In this document: piece after piece, positions 15,137 to 22,904 of the stretch
How the letters are laid out: every line of letters begins with the position of its first letter
Position numbering within the stretch: the stretch's first letter is position 1
Source of the DNA: Fen-1273 sp035516035
GTDB taxonomy: Bacteria > Bacteroidota > Ignavibacteria > UBA10030 > UBA6906
DNA: 45,064 bases
NCBI GenBank assembly: GCA_035516035.1
Contig: DATJAS010000048.1
Coordinates: forward strand, 1 to 45,064
Direction of reading: 5' to 3'
Notes under the pieces: model-generated
Database searches by the model: none
Told to the model about the DNA's origin: nothing
What the model saw: the letters and a program-made list of their open reading frames with translations, nothing else
Translations under genes and position numbers: made by a program

Positions 15137-16305
15137 GTGAGCTTCCCCCTCAGCGCGTCCGTTGGCCTGAGACGGGCGATCCTCCGTGTCGGGAGAAAGC
15201 TGACGATCGTCGTCACGACGAAGACCAGGACGATCGTGCCGAAGACCAGCGCCGGGGAGTAGGCCGGAAAGAGCCGCTCGCCGAGGGCGAACCCGAAGTT
15301 ATCGGTGGCGGAGGGGAGGCCCATACCCGTGTTGGCCAGGTAGGCAAGGAGCGGTATGCCGTACGCCGCGGCCACCACGGCGGCGAGAACGCTGTGGAAC
15401 GCCCCTTCCATCGTGAAGAGCCCGATGATCCCGCCGCGCGTCATCCCGAGCGCCATGAGCGTCCCCATCTCCCGCCGCCGGCGCCAGATGGAAAGGACCT
15501 GCGTGTCGAAGATGGCCAGCATCGCCAGGAAGAGGAGCATCATATACAGGATGCTCCCCTGCACCTCTTTCATCCTGATGAGCGAGCGGAGATCCCTGAG
15601 GAGGTACTCCAGGTCCCTGAACGTCCACCCGTCCGCGTCGCGGACCGGGGCGGCGGTCCTGTTCAGGACGATCATCGTGGCCTGCCCCGGCAGACCGGTG
15701 AGATCCCGGAGCCGCCCGAGCGGCATCCAGAGCTGCCCGTTGTCGATCTCCTGCACGGTCGTCCTGAATACCTCGACGACCCGGAAATCCCGCGCGTCAT
15801 ACGTGCCGTGGACGTCGCGCCACTGCACGGTGATCATGTCCCCCTTCGCCGCGCCGATGTTCCTGGCCATCCTGGCGCCGATCAGCGCCGGTATCCCGTC
15901 GGAGGTGTCGGTCAGAAGTCCCGACGGGATGGAGAGCGTCTGCTGGGCGGGGTCGATCCCCTTGAGCAGGACCGGCTGGAAGCGGCCGTGCGGGTAGATC
16001 GTCGCACTGCGGAAGAGGAGCGCCGCGGCGCGACGGTCCGCAATGAGCGAGTCAAGCGCCGGCGGCACTTCCCCGTGCGCGTCGTCGTACGTCAGGGGAT
16101 CGTAGGGGTCGTACGCCTGTTGCCAGTACTGCCCCCCGCCGTAGAGCGCGTCCACCGTGGCCCGCTGGACCTGTTCGTTCATGCCGTCGTAGAACCCCTG
16201 CAGCGCGATGATTGCCACGAACGCGAACGAGAGCGCCACGACGTTGAGCCACGTGCGGAGGCCCGCGCCGAGCGTGTTGCGGATTGCCAGCTTCAGCATC
16301 ATCAT
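15133..16305 (-). CDS. ABC transporter permease (FtsX/LolC-MacB type), first copy
   Basis: 390 residues, same four-helix design: helix 1 (WLNVVALSFAFVAIIALQGF), a periplasmic domain (about 45-265), then three helices starting with SILYMMLLFLAMLAIFDTQVL, the family loop RRRREMGTLMALGMTRGGIIGLFTMEGA, and VFGTIVLVFVVTTIVSFLPTRRIARLRPTDALRG at the C-terminus. It probably forms a heterodimer with the permease downstream. The start at 16305 is the first of three ATG codons and overlaps the ATPase stop (ATGA). The frame is open far upstream, but that part is antisense to the ATPase. Confidence 0.9.
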   Translation of the reverse strand: MMMLKLAIRNTLGAGLRTWLNVVALSFAFVAIIALQGFYDGMNEQVQRATVDALYGGGQYWQQAYDPYDPLTYDDAHGEVPPALDSLIADRRAAALLFRSATIYPHGRFQPVLLKGIDPAQQTLSIPSGLLTDTSDGIPALIGARMARNIGAAKGDMITVQWRDVHGTYDARDFRVVEVFRTTVQEIDNGQLWMPLGRLRDLTGLPGQATMIVLNRTAAPVRDADGWTFRDLEYLLRDLRSLIRMKEVQGSILYMMLLFLAMLAIFDTQVLSIWRRRREMGTLMALGMTRGGIIGLFTMEGAFHSVLAAVVAAAYGIPLLAYLANTGMGLPSATDNFGFALGERLFPAYSPALVFGTIVLVFVVTTIVSFLPTRRIARLRPTDALRGKLT

Positions 16306-17021
16306 GGTTGATCCCCCCCGGGCTCGGGCGCGAGGCGCTCGTCGCGCGCTACCTTCCCGTCGACCAGCGTAATCTTCCGACGCAGGTAGCCGATCACCTT
16401 TTCGTCGTGCGTGGCGAAGACGAACGTGGTGTGCAGCTCCCGGTTGATGCCGACCATCGTCTTCATGATATGATGGGAGTTGGCCGCATCCAGGTTGGCC
16501 GACGGCTCGTCCGCCAGGACGATCTCCGGCTTCTTGACGACAGCGCGGGCGATCGCCACGCGCTGGCTCTGCCCGCCCGAAAGCTGCGCCGGCTTCGAGT
16601 CGGCCCTGTCGGCGAGTCCCACCCATTCGAGCGCATCGGCCACCAGGCGGCGACGCTCGGCGGCATCAATTCCCTGGAGGAGGAGAGGAAACTCGACGTT
16701 TTCGTAGACCGTGTACACCGGGAGAAGGTTGAATGTCTGAAAAATGAACCCGATGTGCGTATTGCGGAGCATCGCGGCCGCCGTGTGCGTGAGCGATTCG
16801 ATTCTGTTGCCAAGGACCTCGGCGGTTCCCGACGACGGCGCGTCGAGAGCGCCCATAATGTTCAGAAGGGTGGTCTTCCCCGAGCCGCTCGGGCCGACCA
16901 GCCCCACGAATTCCCCCCTCCTGATGCTCACGGTGACCCCGTCGAGCGCTCTCAGCGTCGTCTGGCCGAGGGGGTAGATCTTGTCGAGCTTTTCCGTCGC
17001 GATGACCGCTGAATCCTGCAT
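16302..17021 (-). CDS. ABC transporter ATP-binding protein (LolD/MacB type)
   Basis: 239 residues, complete nucleotide-binding domain: Walker A GPSGSGKTT (43-51), Q-loop Gln95 in FIFQTFNLLP, signature LSGGQSQR (147-154), Walker B IVLADEP (167-173) and switch His205 in ATHD. The FNLLP and NLD spacing is that of the LolD/MacB/FtsE branch that drives mechanotransmission permeases. It is followed directly by both permeases with four-base overlaps. A 51-base gap to the upstream outer-membrane gene contains a hairpin (17050-17073). Confidence 0.95.
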   Translation of the reverse strand: MQDSAVIATEKLDKIYPLGQTTLRALDGVTVSIRRGEFVGLVGPSGSGKTTLLNIMGALDAPSSGTAEVLGNRIESLTHTAAAMLRNTHIGFIFQTFNLLPVYTVYENVEFPLLLQGIDAAERRRLVADALEWVGLADRADSKPAQLSGGQSQRVAIARAVVKKPEIVLADEPSANLDAANSHHIMKTMVGINRELHTTFVFATHDEKVIGYLRRKITLVDGKVARDERLAPEPGGDQP

Positions 17022-17049
17022 AGAACGTTCCGTCCTTTGTGATGAACCG

Positions 17050-17073
17050 GCCGGGGGCTCAGAGGCCCCCGGC
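17050..17073. promoter_or_regulatory. Intercistronic GC hairpin
   Basis: Perfect 9-base stem (GCCGGGGGC / GCCCCCGGC) with a 6-base loop at the stop codon of the outer-membrane gene. There is no T-run, so it is more likely an RNA-processing, stabilising or partial-termination element than a full terminator. Confidence 0.6.
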
Positions 17074-18239
17074 TAATGATTGAAAACAACCATGAGCTGA
17101 AAACCCTTCCCCGCGAATGCATTCGACCCGGCGCTGTTGCCGTAGAGGCGTATGGTGTCCGGGTTCCAGAACCCCAGGACATAGAATATCCAGTCGTCGT
17201 ACTTCCTCTGCACGGTGAGTATCCGGTACCAAGCGCCTCCCCCCCAGTCCCGGTAGATCATGGCCGAGACCTGGTCGAGGATCCCGACCGGGTAGCTCAT
17301 CGAAAGCCCGGAGAAGTGCAGCCCGGCGGCGCCGCCCAGCGGTCTGGCTGGATTGTCGAGGGTGAAGTACTCCGTCGCGATGTAGAGGCCGTTCCCGATC
17401 GACACGGTGTAGTCGCCCCCGATCGTCCAGAGACGCTGGTATGTCATGGCCGGGATGACGGTTTGCTGGTGGATGAGCGCCGCCTCAAACCAGACGCCGA
17501 TGCCGACGTCCCATTTCCCGTCGAGGGCGTACCGGTCTTCGGGGGCAACCAGGGAAGGCGCAAGCGGCGCCTGGTCGACGCGCCTGTGGTGGTACGTTGC
17601 GCCAAGTTCTCCGGTCCAGAGGGGCGTCTGTATGCGGCCCCCGTATTCCGCGGTCCCATGTTCGGTGGGTTCCTGCTCCCACCCTTTCGTGCCGCTGTTA
17701 CCGTAGAGCCCCCACACCCAGATATTCGCATTGTTCCGGAAATAGTAACGGAGGAGCATGGCATTGACCCCGTCCGTGAGCTGGAGCGGATCCCGCGGGT
17801 CGATCCGGTCAAACCACATGAGGGGGCGGAAGAGCATCGCGGGTCCGAAGCTCAGCTTCTGCAGGCCGAGCCGCGCCTCGAAGTTCTCGGTGGAAAGCCT
17901 CACCCACCCCCGGTACAGTTGCAGCATCCGGTCGTACTCGGGCGGACGGCTCCTGTCGATGTTCGCATCGGCGAGCCCGTTGAGCGAGACCTCGGCGTTC
18001 AGGTCGAAGTCAGTCCACGCGTGCATCGACCCCAGGAAATCCGGGATGTACCGGAGACCGACCTGGGAGACCGCTGAATGCTCCGGCACGGAGGTGAGCC
18101 AGCCTGACGCCTGGCCGTGGAGCTCGCCGCTCTGGCTATAGGCGGAGCCGGCCGGTGCGGCGAGTAGCGCTGAGACGAGCAGCGCCCCGCTGGTCAGAGC
18201 CGCGGTGATTTTCACGGCCCGATTTCCGGGGACGATCAT
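17073..18239 (-). CDS. Outer-membrane beta-barrel protein of the export operon
   Basis: 388 residues with a signal peptide (hydrophobic core SGALLVSALLAAPAGSA). The mature protein has alternating aromatic/hydrophobic strands typical of porin-like barrels: HGQASGWLTSV, YRGWVRLSTENFEARLGLQKLSFGPA, LLRYYFRNNANIWVWGLYGN, GGDYTVSIGNGLYIATEYF. It ends in a strand closing FQLMVVFNH. A conserved-looking block MWFDRIDPRDPLQLTDGVNA may be a loop or plug. I cannot assign a family. Placement between tetR and the ABC genes, with an ATGA overlap with tetR, suggests it is the outer-membrane end of the same pathway. Confidence 0.8.
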   Translation of the reverse strand: MIVPGNRAVKITAALTSGALLVSALLAAPAGSAYSQSGELHGQASGWLTSVPEHSAVSQVGLRYIPDFLGSMHAWTDFDLNAEVSLNGLADANIDRSRPPEYDRMLQLYRGWVRLSTENFEARLGLQKLSFGPAMLFRPLMWFDRIDPRDPLQLTDGVNAMLLRYYFRNNANIWVWGLYGNSGTKGWEQEPTEHGTAEYGGRIQTPLWTGELGATYHHRRVDQAPLAPSLVAPEDRYALDGKWDVGIGVWFEAALIHQQTVIPAMTYQRLWTIGGDYTVSIGNGLYIATEYFTLDNPARPLGGAAGLHFSGLSMSYPVGILDQVSAMIYRDWGGGAWYRILTVQRKYDDWIFYVLGFWNPDTIRLYGNSAGSNAFAGKGFQLMVVFNH

Positions 18240-18832
18240 TTCGTCTCCCAGCGCGAGGTAAGGAGGTCGACAAGGTGAATCTTGATCTCCTCGATGGGAA
18301 AGAGATCGGGGGCCACAGTGTAGTTTGCAACGACGCCGTCAAACAGGAACATCAGGAGATATGTGTCCAGGTCTGGCCTGGCGGAGCCAAGCTCACTGAA
18401 GAGTTTCTTCATCTCGGTGAGAAACCTGTTGTAGTATTTCATCGCCTTCTTCGACCTGATGATCCGGCGGTAGTCGTCGTCCAGGTTGAGCTGGAGCGAG
18501 AGCCTGACCAGGAGCGGTTCGTTCGTGATCAGCTCGAGCCACGAGTTGATGATGGAGACAAGCCGCTCGTGCGGGGGGCGTGCGTCCTTCTCGTTGAAAA
18601 ACCGGGGGAAGACACGGTCCATCTGCTCGTCGAAAATCCCGAAGAGAATGTCCTGCTTCGAATCGAAGTAGGAGTAAATCAGGCCCTTGGAAATGCCCGC
18701 CTTGCGGGCGATTGCGTCGGCGGTCGTCGCCGAGTAGCCCTTCCTGGCGAACAACTCCAGCGCGGCAAGGACGATTGCCCGCCGCGATTTCTCCCTCATC
18801 TGCTCAGCGGTTTTCTTCGATCGGGGGGACAT
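18236..18832 (-). CDS. TetR/AcrR-family repressor, probable regulator of the export operon
   Basis: 198 residues. The N-terminal helix-turn-helix is clear: AIVLAALELFARKGYSATTADAIARKAGISKGLIYSYFDSKQDIL (about 19-63), followed by a helical ligand-binding domain of normal length with AMKYYNRFLTEMKKLF and LLMFLFDGVVANYT. The ATG at 18832 is preceded by AAAGGA. An upstream TTG in frame lies inside the operator and is not used. A 20-base palindrome begins 11 bases before the ATG and overlaps the promoter, so it should repress itself and all downstream genes. The inducer is unknown, plausibly the hydrophobic compound exported. Confidence 0.93.
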   Translation of the reverse strand: MSPRSKKTAEQMREKSRRAIVLAALELFARKGYSATTADAIARKAGISKGLIYSYFDSKQDILFGIFDEQMDRVFPRFFNEKDARPPHERLVSIINSWLELITNEPLLVRLSLQLNLDDDYRRIIRSKKAMKYYNRFLTEMKKLFSELGSARPDLDTYLLMFLFDGVVANYTVAPDLFPIEEIKIHLVDLLTSRWETK

Positions 18833-18842
18833 GGGTGTCCTT

Positions 18843-18862
18843 TTGACTGACCGGTTAGTCAA
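18843..18862. promoter_or_regulatory. TetR operator palindrome
   Basis: TTGACTGACCGGTTAGTCAA is a near-perfect 20-base dyad, one mismatched pair per half, of the TGACTnACCGGTnAGTCA type used by TetR/AcrR proteins. It starts at the last base of the -10 box, across the transcription start. Confidence 0.8.
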
Positions 18863-18890
18863 TGATAATCACTTTGATCCCGAATGTCAA
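18862..18890 (-). promoter_or_regulatory. Promoter of the TetR-led export operon
   Basis: On the minus strand, TTGACA (18890-18885), a 17-base spacer and TATCAT (18867-18862), directly abutting the operator. It is the only strong promoter found for the genes down to 13110. Confidence 0.8.
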
Positions 18891-19134
18891 TGGGAAAAAG
18901 TGTCACCTATGAGCATGGGTGATCCACGCCACAGGGGTTCCGGGAAGCCCGTCTGTTCCACATTGTACAATCGATGCAGGGCAATATTGCATCTCGATTG
19001 CGAGCGCGCATCGGGCAGACCGATTTTTCAGGGGATCAACGGCCGGTCCCGGCTGGCATGCAGGTTGTACCGATTGAAATTACTCCAGGGAAGAAAACGG
19101 ACAGCCACCCCACACACAAAGGAAGGATACATTC

Positions 19135-19545
19135 ATGGGACAGCAGCAGCTTCTTCTGATCATCCTCGGCGTCATCGTCGTCGGTATCGCAGTTGCCGTG
19201 GGGATCACGATGTTCTCCGACAGCGCGATCAGCGCCAACCGTGACGCGCTGAGCAACGACCTGGTGAACCTGGCTTCGCGCGCGCAGCAGTTCTATCGCA
19301 GGCCGACGTCACTCGGCGGGGGCGGCAACTCGTTCAGCCTCCTGACGACGACGTCCATCACGCTGCTGACCAACAAGCCCTCGAACGCCAACGGCGTGTA
19401 CTCGATCAGCGTCGGCGGAGCGGGCAGCGGCTCCGCGGCGTCGCTCGAAATCATGGGCATCGGGACAGAAATCTACAACGGTTCCGCGGTCGAAGTCCAC
19501 GTGATCGTGTGGCCGGATCGCGACAGCATGTACGTCAAGAACTGA
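19135..19545 (+). CDS. Pilin-like small protein with class-III-like N-terminus
   Basis: 136 residues. The protein begins MG followed by QQQLLLIILGVIVVGIAVAVG, a single N-terminal hydrophobic helix with almost no positively charged leader. A polar body contains LSNDLVNLASRAQQFYRRP, a GGGG linker and a small beta domain. This resembles pilin or pseudopilin architecture (helix first, globular head second), with Gly2 in the place of a prepilin-peptidase cleavage site, but there is no Glu at position +5 of a mature protein. No pilus assembly genes are near. It is monocistronic with a strong terminator, suggesting abundant expression. The function is inference. Confidence 0.75.
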   Translation: MGQQQLLLIILGVIVVGIAVAVGITMFSDSAISANRDALSNDLVNLASRAQQFYRRPTSLGGGGNSFSLLTTTSITLLTNKPSNANGVYSISVGGAGSGSAASLEIMGIGTEIYNGSAVEVHVIVWPDRDSMYVKN

Positions 19546-19562
19546 TCCGGTGAGGTCAGTGG

Positions 19563-19593
19563 GCCCCCCGCGGCATACGCGGGGGGCTTTTTT
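19563..19593 (+). terminator. Rho-independent terminator of the pilin-like gene
   Basis: A 10-base perfect GC stem (GCCCCCCGCG / CGCGGGGGGC) with loop GCATA is followed by six T, 17 bases after the stop codon. It is the strongest terminator in the window. Confidence 0.95.
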
Positions 19594-19693
19594 GTTTCAG
19601 GCGGGAATTGCCGGCGCAGGGACATGACGGCAGCACCTGATCGCGAGGGCCGCCGCGCCGGTGGTAGCCGCCGGCCCCGCCGGACATGTTCGT

Positions 19694-20761
19694 TCATCCG
19701 TTATATGTGAGCCTCAGGGTGAGCTTGCTGAGCATCCCGAATTTCGCCGGCCTGTCCTTGAACGCGGTGAAGAACATGGTGTACGTCCCGTCCGGTTCTT
19801 TAATAAGGCAGAGCGGCGTTCGCATCTCGTGCCACCAGCGCCTGACCTTCGGCTCGAAATCGATGTGCCTCACGTGTGACCAGTGAATCCCGTCCCAGGA
19901 GAGGATGTACCCGGTTTTGTTCACCCAGGGCCCGCCGTCCACGATGGCGATGTAGAGCCCGTTATCCAGCCGTGAGACGATCGGGTTCTCCGCGAAGTTC
20001 GTCGAATCGATGGGATTCATGGCCGACATTCTCTTCCACGGTCCCCCGATCCGGTCGGCGGAGGCGAGCCCGATGTTCCACTTGCAGCCTTTCCCCCAGA
20101 GCTCGATCGTTGCGCTCCCGTAAAACCCGTACCACCGGTCCCCGACCCTGTATGGAAAGAAGGAATCCGTCCCCTGCAATCCCTCCCAGGGATCAGGATC
20201 GACGTCATACCTGAGCAGGACGTTCGCGTCACTGTACGGGCCACCGATGCCGTCGATACCCGCACTATCCGACACCGCGTCCTGGATCACGCCGTCATAG
20301 TTGTGGTACTCCGGTTTCGAGCGGTAATTAACGTAGACCATGTGCCAGCGGTTCTCCTCTTCCGCGAAAACGACCATTGGTCCCCACGGCGCGGCACGCT
20401 GCGAATTCCCCGTAAAGTCGCCGTCGGACCGGCGCAGCGTGCCGAGGCGGTTCCATGTGATTCCATCGACGGACGCCCAGTGAGCGATCCTCATGTTGAC
20501 GCAGAACGGATCCCCCGCCATCTCTGCCGTCACCAGATGGTACATCCCCCCCAGCTTCACCACGCGGCCCCCCTCGAAGCCGTACTTTACATCCTCGCAG
20601 CCGGGAGACCCGGGGTTCAGGACGGAATCCCGGCAGGAGATGACCTCGATTGTCAGCAACGAATCCCTGTCCGCGATAATTCTCACACTGGAATTGTCGC
20701 GCCCGCAGCCCCCGGAGAGGAGGGCAAGCGCTCCCAGCAACGCCGTGACCGGACGCGTCAT
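19694..20761 (-). CDS. Lipoprotein with GH43/GH32-like five-bladed propeller
   Basis: 355 residues. The signal sequence ends in the lipobox LSGGC, so it is membrane-anchored. The body has blade-like repeats of five-bladed glycosidase propellers: GGMYHLVTAEMAGDPFCVNMRIAHWASVDG, NRWHMVYVNYRSKPEYHNY, GDRWYGFYGSATIELWG, NGLYIAIVDGGPWVNKTGYILSWDGIHWS, DGTYTMFFTAF. This is typical of GH43/GH32/GH117-type proteins, but I cannot identify the catalytic acid trio with certainty, so sugar-binding or an uncharacterised hydrolase are both possible. The start at 20761 is preferred because a 22-codon leader frame with AGGAGG ends in an ATGA overlap with it. An ATG at 20782 is the alternative. Confidence 0.75.
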   Translation of the reverse strand: MTRPVTALLGALALLSGGCGRDNSSVRIIADRDSLLTIEVISCRDSVLNPGSPGCEDVKYGFEGGRVVKLGGMYHLVTAEMAGDPFCVNMRIAHWASVDGITWNRLGTLRRSDGDFTGNSQRAAPWGPMVVFAEEENRWHMVYVNYRSKPEYHNYDGVIQDAVSDSAGIDGIGGPYSDANVLLRYDVDPDPWEGLQGTDSFFPYRVGDRWYGFYGSATIELWGKGCKWNIGLASADRIGGPWKRMSAMNPIDSTNFAENPIVSRLDNGLYIAIVDGGPWVNKTGYILSWDGIHWSHVRHIDFEPKVRRWWHEMRTPLCLIKEPDGTYTMFFTAFKDRPAKFGMLSKLTLRLTYNG

Positions 20762-20826
20762 ATAAGCGGTTTTGAAATGCATACTCTGTTACGAGGTAAT
20801 TCACGCCAGGGTTGGAGCGGTGTCAT
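20758..20826 (-). CDS. Leader peptide upstream of the GH43-like lipoprotein
   Basis: A 22-codon frame (starts MTPLQPW, ends ISKPLI) has its own AGGAGG 11 bases upstream and a TGA that overlaps the lipoprotein ATG as ATGA. No homologue is recognised. The arrangement suggests translational coupling or attenuation. Confidence 0.45.
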   Translation of the reverse strand: MTPLQPWRELPRNRVCISKPLI

Positions 20827-20888
20827 GTATACCGTTTCCTCCTGATCCCGTTCCGGTGAAGATCGCTGATGATGGCAAGCATGCGGCG

Positions 20889-22382
20889 TTACGGTTTCCG
20901 CGGAGTATCAGGCTCCCTGTGGCGGGTGTCAGCCAGATGCTCCAGCCCTTTTCTGACAACGTCCAGGGCCAGCCCGATTTCCGCCAGGTGCGAGCGGAAA
21001 TTGAGCACCGCGCACCTGATCCAGAATTCGCCGTCGATCTCCGTCGACGAAAAGAAGCTCCTCCCGTCGTCCTGCAGGGCCTCGAGGAGCTTCCTGTTGA
21101 ACGCGCCTGCCGCGGCGTGCGGATAGCGGAAGAGACCGATGGAGAGTTCGGGGTCGGGACCCGTTTCGAACCCGAGCGCGCGGACGCCGTCGACGAAGTG
21201 CCTGCACAGCAGCATCTTTTCTTCCAGGTTCGCCCGGAACGGCGCGACGCCGTGGATGTGGAGCGGGAGCCACATCCGGAGGCCCCTGAAGTGACGGCTC
21301 AGCTCCGGGCCCGCGTCCGCCGGGCTGATCTCGTCGAACCCGAGTGCGTCCTGCATGTACGGGGCGTCGTGCACATATGACGCGGTGAGCTTCCCTCCCT
21401 CCCGCAGGAGTACTGCTCCCGAACCGAACGGGAGGAACATGCCCTTGTGCGGATCCATCACCAGGGAATCCGAACGCTCGATCCCTTTGAAGAGCCCCCG
21501 CAATTCGTCGACGAGGAGGAAGAACCCCCCGTAGGCCGCATCGACGTGGAACCATGCCCGGTGCGCCTCGCAGTGGTCGGCCACGGCATCGAGGGGATCG
21601 ACCGCGCCCGTATCCGTCGTGCCAGCCGTCGCAATGACCAGGAACGGCTTCAGGCCCGAGTCCCGGTCGCCGGCAAGCAGCTTCCCCAGCGCCGCCGGAT
21701 CCATCCGGTAACGCGAATCCATCGGCACGACCCTCCGCACCGCCTCGCCAAGCCCGGTCGTATGCAGGGCCTTGTCTATGCAATGGTGGACATGCGCCGT
21801 GGCGTAAACGACGGACTTCCGGACATTCGTGGAATCGATGCCCGCCGCATCGCGCGCGGCCTGTGTCGCGGTCAGATTCGCGATCGAGCCACCGGAAGTC
21901 AGGTTGCCGTGGGCTCCGTCGGGATACCCGACGAGCGAGCAGAGCCAGCGTACCATCTGGTTCTCGATCATCACCGCGCCGGGGCTCGAGAAATACACCC
22001 CCGCGTACCGGTTGGTCGCCGCCGCGACAAAATCCGCGATTGCGCTCGTCCAGATGCCGCCTCCCGGGATGTACCCGAAGCACGAACCCGAGGAAGAGTT
22101 GATGCCCACGCGGTTCATCTCGTCCCGCAGGTAGGAGAACACCTCGCCGAATGGCTTGGCCGACTCAGTGACCTTCACGTTCCGCAGGCCCTGGCATGTC
22201 CCCCCCGCGTAGGCTTTCTCCCCGGGCAGCGATTCAATGAACGCGTCGACGTACGACAGCGTCTCGGAGGCGATTCTCTGTCGCTCGGCCGGGAGCGGCT
22301 CGAGCCTGCGCGCCGTCAGTTCAAGGGCATTGAGACGCTTGAGTCTTTCCTCGTCGGATGCTGCACCACGCGAGTTCGCCAT
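20889..22382 (-). CDS. PLP-dependent decarboxylase (group II, aromatic-amino-acid type)
   Basis: 497 residues, the normal size for group II decarboxylases. The PLP site is intact: HVDAAYGG (279-286, Asp281 binds the pyridine nitrogen) and the Schiff-base Lys313 in DPHKGMFLPFGSG. SSGSCFGYIPGGG, GNLTSGGSIANL and AHVHHCIDKA are family blocks in the expected order. Members decarboxylate L-DOPA, tryptophan, tyrosine or glutamate-like substrates, and others act as aldehyde synthases. The substrate cannot be told here. The ATG overlaps the stop of the TonB-receptor remnant by one base (TGATG), so it was translated with that gene. Confidence 0.92.
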   Translation of the reverse strand: MANSRGAASDEERLKRLNALELTARRLEPLPAERQRIASETLSYVDAFIESLPGEKAYAGGTCQGLRNVKVTESAKPFGEVFSYLRDEMNRVGINSSSGSCFGYIPGGGIWTSAIADFVAAATNRYAGVYFSSPGAVMIENQMVRWLCSLVGYPDGAHGNLTSGGSIANLTATQAARDAAGIDSTNVRKSVVYATAHVHHCIDKALHTTGLGEAVRRVVPMDSRYRMDPAALGKLLAGDRDSGLKPFLVIATAGTTDTGAVDPLDAVADHCEAHRAWFHVDAAYGGFFLLVDELRGLFKGIERSDSLVMDPHKGMFLPFGSGAVLLREGGKLTASYVHDAPYMQDALGFDEISPADAGPELSRHFRGLRMWLPLHIHGVAPFRANLEEKMLLCRHFVDGVRALGFETGPDPELSIGLFRYPHAAAGAFNRKLLEALQDDGRSFFSSTEIDGEFWIRCAVLNFRSHLAEIGLALDVVRKGLEHLADTRHREPDTPRKP

Positions 22383-22765
22383 CAGAGGTGGATCCTCAGT
22401 CCACCCATGATCTCGCGGCCGGCACCCGGCTGGTAGGAATTTCCCCCGGAATCGGGCTCGGTGAATGCAACGTACTTCGTGTCCGCCAAGTTTCTTCCCT
22501 GGACGGAGAGAACGCCGGAGATGCCGCCAAGACGCCATTCCCAGGCGACGGACGCGGGTGCGGCCGTCTCCCTGAGCGGGACGCTCATGCGAGGGGCGGT
22601 GATCAGTACCTCAAACGGAAGCGGGATCACCTGCGTGTCCGCCGGAGCGGCCGACGGCCTGGCGCTCGAATCGGCGGGAGACCCCGGACCCGAGGGATAG
22701 CCCGGGCAGAGTGAAGTCGAGGCAATATACAGGACGGCGAGCGCGGCAGTGTTCAGGACTGGCAT
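22382..22765 (-). pseudogene. TonB-dependent receptor, internally deleted remnant
   Basis: 127 residues carrying both ends of an outer-membrane TonB-dependent receptor without its middle. Residues 1-20 are a signal sequence. Residues about 47-70 (PLPFEVLITAPRMSVPLRET) are the start of a receptor plug. From about residue 87 the sequence is the final barrel strand of such a receptor: VQGRNLADTKYVAFTEPDSG and GAGREIMGGLRIHL. Complete receptors are 600-900 residues, so some 500-800 codons are missing, yet the frame is kept and the stop still overlaps the decarboxylase start. It cannot form a barrel. An assembly collapse is the alternative explanation. Confidence 0.75.
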
Positions 22766-22825
22766 GTTTCGCTGGCGAAGGTGTGGGAGGGAAAATTACG
22801 AGGTTCCCCCAACAGATTCAAGGTG

Positions 22826-22854
22826 TTGACTATGCCGCGACTGTTTCCTACTCT
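22826..22854 (+). promoter_or_regulatory. Possible promoter of the sterol-desaturase-type gene
   Basis: TTGACT (22826-22831), a 17-base spacer and TACTCT (22849-22854), about 50 bases before the start at 22905. Confidence 0.4.
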
Positions 22855-22904
22855 CCCTGTACCTCTGGTCCGTTCTTTCTGCAAGTTGGGAAGGAGACTC
22901 CGTG

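Larger units (their letters stand above)
18833..19134. other. Divergent regulatory region between tetR and the pilin-like gene
   Basis: 302 bases. The left part holds the tetR operator and promoter (18843-18890). The rest holds the rightward leader of the pilin-like gene, with GGAAGGA just before its start. No second clear promoter, RNA gene or repeat was found. Confidence 0.55.
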
